Source of the DNA: Ampullaceana balthica
Lineage: Eukaryota > Mollusca > Gastropoda > Lymnaeidae
Reading direction: 5' to 3'
Length of the DNA: 64,000 nt
NCBI GenBank assembly: GCA_944989445.1
Contig: CALYLW010000497.1
Span: forward strand, 124,001 to 188,000
The position numbers were made by a program, and so were the translations under genes. The notes beneath the pieces are model-generated. The model did no database searches. It had not been told where the DNA came from and was given only the letters and a program-made list of their open reading frames with translations. Every line of letters starts with the position of its first letter. Position 1 is the stretch's first letter. This document shows positions 1 through 13,400 of this stretch, in pieces.

Positions 1-213
1 GTCCGAAAGGGATGTACTTTTCAAATGCCCCCAAATGCCGCCCCCAAATCGTGTGCCGCCCGGGGGGGACCGCCCCCCACCGCCCCCTAGCTACGCCCAC
101 TGCCCTCCCCCCACACTTGACTCCCTCCACATTGGGATGTGGGGATTAAGATTTTTCCTTTTACTAGTTTTACACAAACGCCTTGTAAAAATTCGACTTA
201 GGGAGGTTGGAAG

Positions 214-408
214 CAGAGGCGTCACTAGGGTTGGTGTCACCCGGGGCGGTAGCTCATGGTGTCACCCCCTCACGACTTAACCCATAGAACTCCTACAAGT
301 TTCGCAGTGCCAAATAATGGAAACATACAGAATTTTACATTTTTGTGTCACCCCTGATGGTGTCACCCGGGGCGGTCCGCCCCCACCGCACCCCTAGTGA
401 CGCCACTG
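214..408. mobile_element. hAT-type MITE, 195 bp, with 8-bp target duplication
   Basis: The element begins CAGAGGCGTCACTAGGG and ends CCTAGTGACGCCACTG, near-perfect terminal inverted repeats. It is flanked on both sides by GTTGGAAG (206-213 and 409-416), an exact 8-bp duplication typical of hAT insertion. It sits inside another degenerate repeat with ends resembling CGACTTAGNGAGGTC. A related right end, CTAGTGACGCCACTG, is at about 3832-3847, and a cousin ending CTAGCTACGCCCACTG at about 97-112. Confidence 0.85.
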
Positions 409-553
409 GTTGGAAGCCAAAAATCTTCGAGTTAAGGAGATCTAAAATACATTAGTCTTGTGGAATTTGCCAGGGACCTAACAATTAATTCGATGTAATG
501 AGGTGTTCGACTTAGCGAGGTCCGACTGTAGTAATATTAGAAGAGGTGCCCCA

Positions 554-1350
554 TAGGAGGGGTCGGCGAACTTTTTTGCCCATTACCCCAAAATATAAAA
601 GTCTATGTTGACGTTAACCCCGAAGGCGCGAGATCCTTCCCACACAACTCGGGGGTTTGGGGAGCGTTTTAACTCCCAAAGTGTCTGGGGCGAAGTTCCA
701 GCCGAAAATGAATCTAGTGAGTTTTAGAAGCCTGACAAGTGTCTCAAAATGAAATTGAAAACGATTATGCGTAGATATTTAACTCAAAACCACACTTAGG
801 AATCATATTTCATGGGGAATTTATTTGATACAATTTATAAAGTTTGCAATCGAATATAATGGTTAAAATGGTTAAAGGCTTAACGGCACTGGTCATTCTA
901 TTATAATGATAAATCGGACATAATGCGGTAAAGTCGTATAAACACAAAGTTACTTAATTGAAATTGGTGCCTTGGATGACAGGGAAAGTTTGATACTACT
1001 TTCAGGGTCCAATCGATTACGCAGCTTTGTTTTTATGTTCACTAGAGTAGAAAATCTTTGTTAAAAAAGGGATGTTGTTGGCACAATTGCAAAAACGTTT
1101 TTTCTTCAAGTTCAGTGTTGAAAGACTTTGCAGCATTTGACATCCAAAAAGGTGTCATATCTGCTTTGTTTGCAAATTCAATACTTGCTTTATTATTGGC
1201 TTGAGGTTCAAGAAATGTCTCTGCCACTTAAGGCTCATTTGGCCCGCAATGTCACAATATATTTAGCGGATTTTGTATGTTCCCGAATGGCCTCCGTTAC
1301 TCACAAGAATTCCCTTTTTACCCCCAAATGGGGTAATTTATTCCTTTTAG
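554..1350. mobile_element. Degenerate hAT-like element (GGGGTCGGCGAAC terminus)
   Basis: The left part (GGGGTCGGCGAAC, then TTGCCCATTACCCCAAAAT) and interior match 47325-47690. The right part (ACAAGAATTCCCTTTTTACC) matches about 48065-48126. The copies share the same order and differ by many substitutions and length changes. No transposase reading frame was recognised. The exact right boundary is uncertain. Confidence 0.45.
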
Positions 1351-2439
1351 CCAACCCTTGGTTTACAGTAACTGTAAACTTATCTAGCGATTTCGCATTG
1401 CTTAACAGTTGGTGTCCCTACTTGGCGGATTTTCAACTATCGCGGGGGTTCCGGTCCCCATTAACCGCGATAAACAAAGGTTCACTGCAAATGTAATTGT
1501 AAATTTAAAATTTAAAAATCACGGACACTGCAGTAGCTATATGTTGAACAGATAAGTGACGTAGCTGAGGGTGGATTGAGGCGTGGACCGCACGGATGAC
1601 ACCATGTCGCGGGGGCACCATCTTGTCTAAAGAGCTCATCCGCTTGGACTAAGCAAATTTTATAACCGATCACACTTTAATTTTCCTCATTGGTTGCCAA
1701 ACTAAATGCGCTTTTAATGCTAATGAAATAGGTGACCATGTGATGAAGTGCATCAGAATAAAAAGTTTTAATCACGGCTCTTACGCCACTTGAAGTGTTT
1801 GATAACTTTATCTGAATTCTGAGAAATCATTGAGACCAAAATTGGTCGGTCTATTCACTTGTTATTGAATAGAATCGGTACTAATACAAGTGGGATTTAT
1901 AGTTATACCCATTTATCGGATAAACAATAGATTTTTTTTAAAATTCTGAAATCCTTTAAGAATTAATTTGAAATGTGCTTTTGAAAGCTAACATATCGAA
2001 ACCCCTGGTAAATCCCCTAACCCCTACACCCCGAAGAGCCTTAAGTGGCTTACATGATGCAGACTGTGAGCCTCCATGTCTTACCATCATTAAAAAACGG
2101 AAAGTGGATTTATAAATGTCCTGGCAAATCATATTATGGAGAATTATTTTATAAGATGGCGTGATGTTTATAAAATTATATTTCAGCTTTATGTGACATA
2201 TCCCACAGTGACAAGATGTATGAAGTTATCAAGTATGTAAGGAATCCTCAAGTGTTTCTTGGATACTTTTTTTTACCATCTAAATCTAAGGGAGGAAAAA
2301 ACGATTGCCCTAAGTTCGGATATCTTTTCAAGTCTAAATCGTAACGGTCAAGAAAATAATAATGATATTCAGAGCTCAATCTTACAATAAAGTCTAGAAT
2401 CGTTGAAGGTTGCATAAAAGGGGTTTGGGTGGCTTAGCT
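1351..2439. other. AT-rich intergenic DNA, no gene seen
   Basis: No coding exon with splice sites and no family I recognise. Short open frames on both strands show no domain or motif. Confidence 0.4.
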
Positions 2440-2729
2440 CATGGGTCGGCAATCTTTGAGACGGAAGAGCAAAAAATTTACTATTTACAAAATATTTTAC
2501 CTACTTTTAAAGAACCACTAACACGAGTTTTGAAAATAAAATGCTGGCCACACAATCCCTTGCTCGTTATGTGGTGGCATAAATAAAACTTCTGAACGCT
2601 ACTTCACTTGCCCATAGTCCCGTAATGGACTGGAAAGCGGGTTATTATTATAATATAATTATTAATATTTGCGTATGGGAACTGGAGAGCCGCATCTTGA
2701 CATAAAGAGCCGCATGTTGCCGACCCCTG
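2440..2729. mobile_element. hAT-type MITE (GGGTCGGCAA termini)
   Basis: The left end is CATGGGTCGGCAA and the right end TTGCCGACCCCTG, inverted with one mismatch. The flanking octamers GCTTAGCT and GGCTATCT match at 5 of 8 positions, so the target duplication is doubtful. The element appears to interrupt the distal part of the SINE-like relic to its right. Confidence 0.55.
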
Positions 2730-2880
2730 GGCTATCTCAGTACCCAGCCACCTTTAATTTACCCCAACTAATGTCAGGTGCCCAACAGAGCTGGCAGGGA
2801 CACTGCCTTAATTAAAGGCTCGAACCCATGACTCGCGGTAAGCCATGCAGCCGAACGCGCATGCAAAAATGCTTATGTAC
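2730..2880 (-). mobile_element. tRNA-derived SINE relic
   Basis: On the minus strand, around 2815-2860, there is a tRNA-like head with a B-box-like GGGTTCGAGCC preceded by an A-box-like TGGCTTACCGCGAG. A non-tRNA body follows, ending near GGCTGGGTACTGAGATAGC. No cloverleaf with intact stems could be drawn, so this is a SINE head rather than a tRNA gene. It is interrupted at its far end by the hAT MITE. Confidence 0.5.
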
Positions 2881-4169
2881 TGCATTGGTTTGTTGGTACT
2901 CTTGATAACATACATTGCTTTCTGCTGTATCCAATGGTCAAGGGTTTCGTTTGCATTTTACACGCTGGAGTGACTACGAGAAGACAGGATGGAAATGTTC
3001 GAGTGCTCATTGTGCTGCGAGCCGTTAAACCAGATTAAGGCTACGTTTATAGAGGCGGCGGGTAGGCGGGTTGCCGCGAGTAACTAGAAAACCGCGCCTA
3101 ATCACTCGCGCGGTTGGTGTTTATAGTAAAAGCGGGAAAAAGCCAGACGACACGCAGTGAACTACGTCACCAAGCTCACAGGTGTGGTTGATTCCAGGAA
3201 ATATTTGTAAACATAACCTTGAACTAAAAAAAGCTATGGACTATTAACAAGTGTGTCAGACCGGAGGACTACCTGTATATAAACATGCATATCTATGCTT
3301 TCACGCCTTTAATAAATATATATATATAAAATATTAACTCAAAGACATTGAAATCATAATTTTCCTCAAGAAAACCATCAACAAAGAAAACCCATCATTT
3401 GATTTTTGTCATTGGGGGGAGGGGGGGTGGTGATAAAAATCGTATTCCCCCTACCCTACTGTGGTAGAAGGATTCGTGAGGTGGGAATCGTTCATGGCTT
3501 TATATCTTTTAAAACAGAAGACACTGCCTCTTTCATTCCAGCCGTTTTTTTTAAAGATCTCTCTGCTGCGACTATTTCTTTTCTTTTTTTTCCTAATTTG
3601 TTTTAATGTTGTTCGTGTGTTGGGACTGTTTTATTATTGCAAGTTAACTGATATTTTTTAATAAGAATTTTCACGTTTCACGTATTTCATTGTATTTCTT
3701 AATTTCTTTCTAGATTAAAAAAATGTGTCATCTTTTGTTTTCTGACATAAAATCGTACACAGTAAAATTTTAGGCTCGGATGTCACCCCCTGATGGGTGT
3801 CACCCGGGGCGGCCCGCCCCCCCCCCGCCCCCCTAGTGACGCCACTGGATCCAACTACACGCTTTAAATCTGAAACATACTGCACTATCATGGATACACT
3901 TGTAACACAAATAGATGATTGATTTAATTTCTTTTGGGGCACAGTTACTTATTTCTATTATATTGATCCATCACAAATGTTGGAAGAAAATAAAGATTAT
4001 TTTACAGTTTATGCTAAATTTACAAACACGACATTAACCTTGAAGAAGCAATCGTAGAATATGATACCTTCAAAGATTTGTATGCAACAGTATATATACA
4101 ACATTATCTAGTGAACTACAACTTACAAAGGTTCAGCCATTCTTGACTGAAATAAATGGCATCAGGTAT
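2881..4169. other. Intergenic DNA with MITE remnants
   Basis: No gene seen. Contents: a GC-rich patch at 3050-3120, and the right half of a hAT MITE ending CTAGTGACGCCACTG near 3847 with no matching left end. Short open frames around 3406-3661 carry no recognisable motif. Confidence 0.4.
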
Positions 4170-4411
4170 ACCTAATTTGTCAATACTCTATACAATTTAC
4201 TTGACTTTTCCTGTTAGCAGTGCTACTGCTGAAAGAAGTTTCATTAGATTGAAACTCATCAAAAAATTATTTGCGCTATACAATGACAAACGAAAGTCTG
4301 TCTTGATTGGCATTAATTTCAATTGAACGTGATCTAGCTGAGAACGGTGACTTTGAATCAACGATAAATCGTTTTGCTTCAATGAGATCACGTAGAAACC
4401 AATTTATATAG
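4170..4411 (+). pseudogene. hAT transposase C-terminal dimerisation domain, decayed
   Basis: The plus strand encodes, across at least one frameshift, a T-F-P-V-S-S-A-T-A-E-R-S-F block, then L-K-L-I-K, then I-E-R-D-L-A-E-N and R-F-A-S-M-R-S-R-R. This is the familiar end of hAT-family (ZMYM1-like) transposases. Only the last ~75 codons are recognisable; upstream sequence to about 3950 may be more of it. The reading frame breaks between the ERSF and IERDL blocks, so it is dead. Confidence 0.65.
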
Positions 4412-4412
4412 G

Positions 4413-4697
4413 GCTCAGGGCATTATCTTATCTTATCTTATCTATACAGACGCTCCTTCTATGTAGAAGATAGTTGCGTCCACAGACCATGACAGATGAT
4501 CTGTTGGCAAGTGATGCAGCATTCACAGGCCACGGCTTTGTGGGTTCCACGCATTACCCAGCCGCCTAACACTACATAGGTACCCATTCGGAGCGGGGTG
4601 ACTCAGGGACGCCCTAGGCCCCGGGAACAAACCCTTGCCTTCACACGGATTCGAACCCGTGACCATCGGTACGACTCGACCACCGCGTCCCCACGTG
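4413..4697 (-). mobile_element. tRNA-derived SINE with LINE-matching 3' tail
   Basis: On the minus strand the head at about 4640-4695 has an A-box-like TGGTCGAGTCG and a B-box GGTTCGAATCC (tRNA-Ser/Leu-like). The body runs through about 4470. The tail at about 4425-4485 matches the 3' end of the LINE fragments at 24515-24565 and 59790-59845, including GAAGGAGCGTCTGTA and the terminal GATAA repeats. Sharing a tail with a LINE is the known way SINEs are mobilised by their partner. On its upstream side is a further LINE 3' fragment (4698-4790). Confidence 0.7.
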
Positions 4698-4790
4698 AAG
4701 CTCCTTCTATACAGAAGAATTTTGCGTCCTATGAGTCCTATGCTTATCCATGGTTTGTGTTTAGTCATGCATTCTTATTAGAGTTTTAAA
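4698..4790 (-). mobile_element. LINE 3'-end fragment
   Basis: Nearly the same sequence as 24537-24617, including TGGTTTGTGTTTAGTC and the TTATTAGAG segment. It stops inside the LINE tail, where the SINE head begins. Either the SINE inserted there, or the two were joined during reverse transcription. Confidence 0.6.
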
Positions 4791-6519
4791 TGTTTATTTA
4801 AGGAACTTATAATCGTTGTTTGTGTAAAGTTCATTGATTTTCCCAAAGCTTGATGCTCAAACTTCCAGTGATAAATTATATTTTTTTAAATTCTGAAGTA
4901 AATTGTTTAGTTTATTTATAAGTATAATATTATTGGTACTCTTTGTGTGTGTGTGTTACTAATCCTCACCAATCCGCTCCACCAAAGTCTCCTTGTTTTT
5001 CATTATTTGTAGCATCAGATTACCTGGTCTTAAACTGAACTATTTTGTCAGCTAAAATTCTCATTTCATTCTTTCAGATAGAAAACTATTACAAGAATTA
5101 AAAACAGTAGCTCTTAAAATTTTATTAGTAATTTTAAAAAAACGTAAAAAATCAAGTTTTTGACTATAAATCCTTTATGTACGAGAAATAACTAAAAGAA
5201 TGTTTAATATAATACGCAGCGCAAGACCATCCAAAAATACAAAATGGTTGTTATGTGTCGTAAAACATGTTTAATATAATGCGCACCGATCAGGAATATG
5301 TTTTTTTAAAAAAGTATTGTTTATAAAATACGCATATTATTTCGCGACAGAAAGGTTTTGCAATATAATACGTACCGCGACACTTTATCTAAAAAATTAC
5401 ATGATACATAGCGATAAATAAAATAATCTAAAAATTCAATAATTTAATTACAGTACATGCGATCGATTTGAAATTTAGATACATCGTTTTTATCATTGGC
5501 ACAAAATTGCCTGCAAAATTTCAGCTCGCTAGCTTACGAGGAAGTGGGTTAAACATCGATCCATAGTTTTGGCGACAAGCAAACAAGGGCTCAAACAAAC
5601 AGACACCACGAGTTAATATAAAGGATTTAAAAATAAGTTGTTCTCTTTGCAACTAAGTTCAAAATATACTGTCATCTTTTTATCCTACATATGATATATG
5701 CATATAATATGTATATGATAAATGATTTCCTTAATTATTTAGGACTTGTATTATTTATTAACATTTTTAAAATTAAATTATATTTTGTTTTCATTTGTGA
5801 CCTGAATATAAAGCAATTGTTTGTATATTGAAGAGATTCATTGCAATGGTTTGATGTAAACAAAAAGAATATTAAATAATGTACTTTGAATAATTATTTA
5901 AAACTTAGTTATTTGTTTGAGTTACTGTCACTGCTATTTATGCAAGCTGAACAAACTTATGGGTCATCTTGCAGATAGTACAACAAACTATTGGAGGCCT
6001 ATACAAAATTTAATCAAACTCTACCTCATTATCAAAACATAATAAAATTATAGTCTTTGGGCTATGAACTTATTATGCTGAGTTTTCTACGTTAAAGTCT
6101 GCAAGGATAGTCAGCAATTGAAAGTGAACACAAGGGATTATGAGAAATTTAGATTTTGTCACAAATAACAGCTCCCAAATTAACTACCATTTTCATAAAT
6201 TCAATTGATTAACCAAATCTACTTAAGACTAGATGTTTCTTTTTGTCTAGCAAGTTGCCACAGAGCAACTCTGAAAATGTGTGTAACATAAACAACACAC
6301 CTTAGATTTCATATTTGAGACTGCAGCAGTCTCTTAAGATAAAAACTTATAAAGTAAATCTCAAGTGAACAGAAATGTTTGTTTTTTTTCAACATAAAAT
6401 ATAGCAATAAGAGTGAATCTCATATCAAATTTGAAATTTCTAATCTTCATTGCAGAACGAGCAATTTAAACAAATGAATTTTATTTCAATTTCAGCACCT
6501 TGAAATATTTGTACTAAAT
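4791..6519. other. AT-rich intergenic DNA, possible RTE-like tail
   Basis: No gene seen. A recurring motif TATAATNCGCACC appears near 5210, 5275 and 5365, and again near 62690. Around 5540-5630, AAACAAACAGACACCACGAG followed by TTAATATAAAGGAT resembles the 3' end of RTE-type LINEs. That reading is weak because no reverse transcriptase sequence is next to it. Confidence 0.3.
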
Positions 6520-6798
6520 GAATGAATAAAAAAAAGTTTGCGGCGCCCCCCAAAAATTCTCCTGGCCCCCCCCCCACGCAGGCAAACCTAAATCCGCCAC
6601 TGGACCCCCCTCCCCCTAGGTGCTTCACGTCATTTATGGACGGCCCCTTAGTTGGAATTATAATTTCTACCAAAACTATCGATCAGACTTTAAGTATTTC
6701 TTTTCATCTGTGTCCTTAGCCTCTTGGTTTAAAAAAAAAGGGGGGGGGGTCTTAAAGACTTCTAATCACTCTCCGCAATGGCGCGTCTATAGGTGCAA

Positions 6799-6885
6799 GG
6801 GGCCGTCCATAAATGACGTCATGCGATTTTGGCCGATTTTTCACTTTCTCTCTCTAGGTGCGTGACATCATTCACGGACGGCCCC
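6799..6885. mobile_element. GGGGCCGTCC-family MITE, 87 bp
   Basis: Begins GGGGCCGTCCATAAATGACG and ends CACGGACGGCCCC, as inverted repeats. It is flanked by CAA on both sides (6796-6798 and 6886-6888), a 3-bp target duplication. A lone right end of the same family ends near 6648. It lies about 570 bp upstream of the paralogue A start codon. Confidence 0.8.
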
Positions 6886-6888
6886 CAA

Positions 6889-7453
6889 ATAATCTACACT
6901 GGAGGGATTAAAGATCTCGTATTAATGAGGCTCCAATTTTCTATGCATGTTTGTCTTATTATAAATAGGTGCTACATTAAATAAGAGCTCTCCAGGGACT
7001 GCCGCTATGGCAGATGACTTCTTTGGTGGCATTAGTTACGCAGGCAAACGACGCTATATGGTTGAAGTTGACAATAAAGTTATTCATTAAATTAGTGCGC
7101 CATGCATTGTAAGTGTCAGAGCAAAAGACATTAAACAAAATAGTCATAATCGTTTGCTCACTATTTCACATCCTTGGAAGTGAACTAAGCAAGTGACCAA
7201 TCACAGAAATTATAGTTTGTTTGGTGAAATTGTACGTTCTTAATAAATACATTTTTGGTGATAATTAATTTAGTTTTTTTTTAAAAATCAGTTTAAAAAT
7301 GTGTATTTCTTTACTAACTTATAGATTCTACTAAAATGCGGTTGTTAAACCATTGATTGACCATGCGTGACAGGGACACTGTCGTAAGTGGGTCATACAC
7401 CTGAAACGAAGCCTCGATTTCGGGACAGCGGACTCGGGGGGAATAGTATCAAG
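6889..7453 (+). promoter_or_regulatory. Upstream region and 5' UTR of paralogue A
   Basis: This is the region immediately before the ATG at 7454. It is AT-rich until about 7350 and then more mixed, consistent with a transcription start and leader. I see no clear TATA box at a fixed distance, so promoter position is not claimed. Confidence 0.3.
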
Positions 7454-10400
7454 ATGGCTTCTACGACCATGGGTCCTATGCTAATGCTAGGCATTGTCAT
7501 CTTATTAACTTTAACAGGAATTTGTCAGGGTAATTTTCATTTTGCCTTAATTTGTTTAATTTAATTATAATTTTTTGTGTCTGATTATAGTTGTTTTTTT
7601 AGTACAAATGCAACAAATGGTGTCTTTTTACCTTGAACAGAAAGGTAGGCCGCGATATTTTGTGTAGTGTTTTAGTTAAGTAAAACCCGGAAATGGCAAC
7701 TGAACAGTATAAATGAGGAGGTATTATCTAAATAAAGTCGATGTAAACACACTCAGATAATAGTGTAACTTGTAGTTCTAGACAAAAATTAATTTGAAAG
7801 ATGGGATGTGGTTTTGGCATCATTCATTCTCATCACAACCATGAGCAAGGAATCATGTAATGAATGTAAATAATGTAATTGAAATGAGAGTGATTAAATA
7901 ATGAAATTAATCATTAACGCAATTAACTGTTAACTTTATTATTATTTACTTTAACTTTAACTAGGTCTAGGCCTAGGACCGCGCTAGACTAGGGCTAGGG
8001 TATAGCATAGTAACTATACTATGAATAGACTACACAGGCCATAATCTCAATATGACTTCTGTGAATCACTGTGATTAGTAATTAACACTATTAATAATAT
8101 TAATAATAATAAATTGATTATTTTTATAGCGCTGTATCCCAGCAAGGAGCCGGACTCACAGCGCTTTACATGGAGATAATAACATACTTATTAACAGGGA
8201 TATTAAAACTAAGATATATTTAGATTAGAAATTAGATGTTTTTAAACTGAAAAACTTGGTGTCAAGACACAACTGCTGAGACGGTTGAACTCAGTTCTGT
8301 TGTAGGAAGGGGCTGCAGAGGGTGCCATATTATTTTAAGTTACGGGCCTTAAGCGACCCTGATGTTCTTAAAACAGCCAAAGGGTGTCATTTTTTACCAA
8401 GTGCAGATTATTGTTAATTGTGGAAGGAGTCTGCACAATCCCTTGCTCTGCCACCACTCACTAGACCAGTGGTGGCGAATCTTTTTGGGGTCGCGTGCCT
8501 GAAGTTCAACCAAAACCCACTTATTTATATAGCAAAGTGCCAACACTCCCATGAAACCCGTTTGGCTGGGCTGGTTTGATTAAGGAAGTAATATTTTAGT
8601 CACTGTGGCAGGCGTGCCATAGGTTCGCCATTACTGCACTAGACCAACCATTTCTTTTCATAATAAAATCTATGAAAACATCTCTGCTAAATAACAATAT
8701 AATTTTGTTTCGAATTGGGACAGCGAATATATAATTTTAAAAGTTTTTCTTGTGTCATAATTACATAATTACTTCTTAAAATAAAACCAAAATAATTGAA
8801 AAAAAGGTATTAAATAACATTTCACCACATGGCTTCAGAACCTTTTAAACTTTTGTATCCTTAGCTCAAGTTACAGCACAGTGTGAGATTCCAGATTCTT
8901 ACTGGGGTGATTGGTACTCCATGGAAGTTGGTCGTGATATCTTTACAATTGTGACTAAAGACAAGTGGGGAGATATGGTTTGCCTTGAAAGACACAATCA
9001 TCCAATAGAAGGATCATTTGTGCAAGGAATTAACACAACTATGCTCATGAAAAAAGCAGAGTACGTACATTATTTTTTAACAATTAATAGAGACATATAG
9101 TTTTAATTGTATATGGGGTCTATATTTATTAACATATATTTTATATTAATCTTAATTAATTGATTTTTTAATATTATTAATAAAGCAACACCATCTTACC
9201 ATCGTAATAGAAAGATGGCAAAAATGTATTTAACTTAGTGTTTTTAAATTTTTGTTTAGTAAAATGTCTACAAGCTTGAACAAATAATATTTTACCTGTC
9301 TATATTTTTTAAATTTTGTTTTCAGTGGGTCTGATAATTGTCTAACCTGTGTTGATATCCTGTGGAGAACATTAAACATTCTTCAGTACAAACAAAGTAA
9401 GACACTATAGAGATTAACGAAAGCTTACTACCTTCTTATGACAAAACAGAGACCTAGAGTCAAAGCATGGACATTATTTACCCTTAGATAAGATTAAATT
9501 GAAATATCTGATAATAAGAAACACCTACTTTTCCACCGATTAAAAAATATACTGAGTTTTACAATCTTAATTAAAAATACTATTAAATAAACCAAGCAAG
9601 TTTAATTTGTTAGGCATGAATGTTTTGTAGTAACATTGTAAAAATATTGAAAAATCAAATTTACAAATGTGAATAAACATCCATAACAAGTTGGTTCATA
9701 ATTCTTCATTTGTATTTTAGGTGGCTGTTTTACAACTAATATTGGATTTGAAACAATGTGTAAAGGTGTCAATAAATTACCAACCCAAGACCAAGTGATT
9801 ACACTTTTCCGTAAGCATGATATTATTAATTCAAATTATTTATTATTTAAATTTTGAAACAATTTTTATTTAAAAGGGAAACTTATAAAGCATTCTGACT
9901 TGAATTTTTATAATGATTTGTTTTAAATAGATAAGTGCATGAATTATATTACCTTTTCAGGCCAGACACTTAAGACTGTGAACTGTATAACGACATGGGA
10001 GGGTGTGTATCAATTCACCTATGAAGTCAACTGGGGAGGCGGGGGCATCTGTGATAACCCAGACAGCATCGTGAAGGCTTGCCAGGATCCAGGCTCAGCT
10101 TACGTTGATAACCAGGTGTTTCTCATCACCTATGCCAGGTGTCCCAGTGTACAGACATCCAGATCTCAAAGTAAGTTCATTGCCTTTTTTTTTACTGCCA
10201 TTTTATTATGTCCAATCATCAACAGCTTAATCTGGAATAATGATTAATTTCATTAATACATGCTTGCTGATTGGGTTGGCAATACATGCTTGCTGATTGG
10301 GTTGGCAATACATGCTTGCTGATTGGGTTGGCAATACATGCTTGCTGATTGGGTTGGCAATACATGCTTGCTGATTGGGTTGGCAATACATGCTTGCTGA

Positions 10401-13400
10401 TTGGGTTGGCAGATGTTTTCAGGCCAGAATAGATATCCAGCTGGGCTATCACTGAATTAAATTTTTTCATTTACTATCCTTTTATACATACCATGATAGA
10501 CTTTGGCTACTCTTAAGATCAATACCTTTGTCAACATAACTGACATGGAATATGTATTAACTCTACAGCTATACGTTACCAGTGTATGGGGAACTGGTTT
10601 GCCGTAGTCGGAGGTATTGGGTACACCTTTGCCGCTGTTGCCGACACTGTTCAAAAGGATACTAGGGAAAAATACAAATGCATGGTAAGTAACCGAGTCA
10701 TTTTTCCTGAAAAAGGAGGGATATGGTGTGGGGTAATGAATCTGCGTAAAAAATCTCTATGAGATTTTGGGGTTTTATTGTAAATATTCTCTAAAGTTAT
10801 ATATCTAAATTTGAAATGATGGACTAAAGGGAAAAAGTTGTTTAAAAAATATAGCACAACTCATAGATAGTGCGGGTGGGGGTCGGGGAAGAACGGACAC
10901 AAACAGTAGCACGAACAAATGGGAACAAAGCGAGTGAATGTTGGGGGGACCGCCGAAGCATTTTTGGGAAGTATTTCGGACATCGCGACAATTTCTGCCT
11001 CGCCACCATATACACCTGAAGTATTCATGTAGTGAGCGTATTGTTGAGGAGAGTGTATGACTACTTTTCCGTCACTGAAAACAACAAAGAGCACATCGCT
11101 GAAGTTACCCCAATGTTGAGAAACAAAGTTTACAGCCATGTTGCCAAATTGGAGAGCAACAACTTCATCTATGATCTTTTCTCAGATATATGCGACCGAT
11201 AGAAACAGACCTGATGAAGGAATTAGTATAACATTGAACGAAGATTTTTTTCTGTGAAATACATGCGAAGCAGTGTTTATGTTCGCTAAGAAAGGAGGAA
11301 AAGAACGGGCATAAACATAAACATTTTTAAAAAAGGTTGCAGCTATGACTTGGACCTAAGACCTTTCGCATGTCAGGCGGATGTAATAACCAATACACTA
11401 AGAAATACATGTACTCTGTAGGAACAACGAAACTGAATGCAAAAAGCATTGCTGTTCTCAAGACATGCCCCACCCCTCCACTACCTTTGCTTGCCCACCT
11501 TTAACTGTGATTAGTTGACCCCAGTGAGGGTCATTCGTCAACAATGGAACAATGTAAAAAGAGGATTTGATGATGGTTAATTATAAATATAAAATAAAAC
11601 AAAGGGGGCGCCTATGGCGCCCTACAACTCCTATTATAAAATACTTTGTGTGCCTTTCAGAAAGTTTAATATTTCGTATTTATCAAACAAAGACAAGTTA
11701 GTTGGGCTTTTGAAAAAGGTGGGCGCGGTAGAGGCCCTAAAAAAATTGAATTTTTTCAAAATAAATAGATTTCAGCTGAAAACTTCCGTCATTTTTGACG
11801 GGTGATACGCTAGTGTTATTATATTATATGACCAAATATCAGCATGTCTCCTCAAACCTTTTGGCCCTCTTGCAGCTCTCAATAATAATTTTAAAAGCCT
11901 CCCCTTTCCCCCCCACTCCTCCGAGCCACAACACACAAGCAATCTTCATTCTAATTCAAAGTTTCATTTGTGCATGTGGAAAGTTGTACTGCATTCATTT
12001 TTCCTGTGCAAATTTTAAATTCCACAAACATACACATTAAAATTTGCTCCACAGCAACTCTGAAAAAAATATTTTTTTCTTTGTTACTATTGATGACAGA
12101 ATAATTTTTACTCCAACTGTTTTGTATCTCTTTTGTTACAAAAAATATTTTTAATATATTGTTCACCTCTCCTTTATATATTAAATTAAAGGCCTCTGGG
12201 GTAATTTTTTTTAAAATTTGTTTTTATAAATTACAAAAACTAGATTTTTTCAGACATGTATAAATTTTATTGGTATACAGGTTCTGAGACATTTCTGTAT
12301 CTTGTTTTAGATGACCCTGAAAAACCAGAAGCAGGCTGATAACTCTATTCGATGGGTCATGTCTCGTTTTGCCGACTGCAGTGGTCTTAACAGCTTGTAC
12401 GAGGCTCCAGTTAGGATTGTACTCAGAAGAGGTCAATATATTTGTATTTGAGAACCATCATTATTTGATTTTCTTTAATTGGTTGACTCATCTGAATTTT
12501 CCACTTGGCTTATTAGTGTAAAAAAATTCATCTTCTCAGTAAATGGCAGTTTTCAAGCAAATTTATTATTATATAATTAGATTCAGTTGCTTAAAAGTTT
12601 TTTGTTTTTTTTAAATTTCAAAACATATTTTTTGCTGTTGTATAATGAACAGGCAATAAATTTTGGATTTTTAATAAATTCTTTCAACACCAGTGCGAAA
12701 ATTAATTTAATAACTAACTAGTCTCTTACACACCATTTAAAAATTCCAATATTTTATTAACGATTTTAAAAGAATTTATTTTATTTTAAGTCCTAGACTT
12801 CATTTTAGTTATAAAAATTTTTTTCTTTCAGTCCCACCACAGACACCCTACATCACTCCTCAGTGCAACTTGCCAAGGAATGTTTCTGGAGAATGGTACA
12901 CACAAGGCATCCAATTCAAATCTCGTGTTGTGATCAATGACACCCACATTCACTATTTCACTACCAAAAATGAATTTGAATTTGAAGAGACCTACCTCTC
13001 ATGTCAACAAACTTTGGGTACCAGATATCTCATGACCAAATACATTGTAGGAAAATGGTAGGATTTATAAAATGTCATAATGTTTATCCGATAAAATCTG
13101 CATATATTCAGGGTGTCCACCGAAGTCGGATTTTAGTAGGATAAAAAATTTGTGGTCGGATAAGTCGGATTTTGGTCGGATAAACGATCCTCGGTCGGAT
13201 AAACAAAATCTCGGTAGGATAAACGTTCCTGGGTCGGATAAAAGATATAAATAAATGAATGACGAAGCTCACATTGCACATTGTTTTGGTTTGGAAATAC
13301 CAATAGTTCGCAGCGGTATAAAAACTGTTGTTTACCTATGACAGAGTCCCCTGTCCATATGGATATCATTATCATATCGTATATATCTATAGGTTTTTTT

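Noticed and set aside
1042..1496. Overlapping frames of 61 and 122 codons on opposite strands
   Set aside because: Inside a decayed repeat; no motif recognised on either strand.
4640..4697. tRNA gene on the minus strand
   Set aside because: A and B boxes are present, but stems do not pair into a cloverleaf and a SINE body with LINE tail follows.
10219..10470. Minus-strand frame with a repeated peptide in intron 5 of paralogue A
   Set aside because: Arises from the 26-bp minisatellite.
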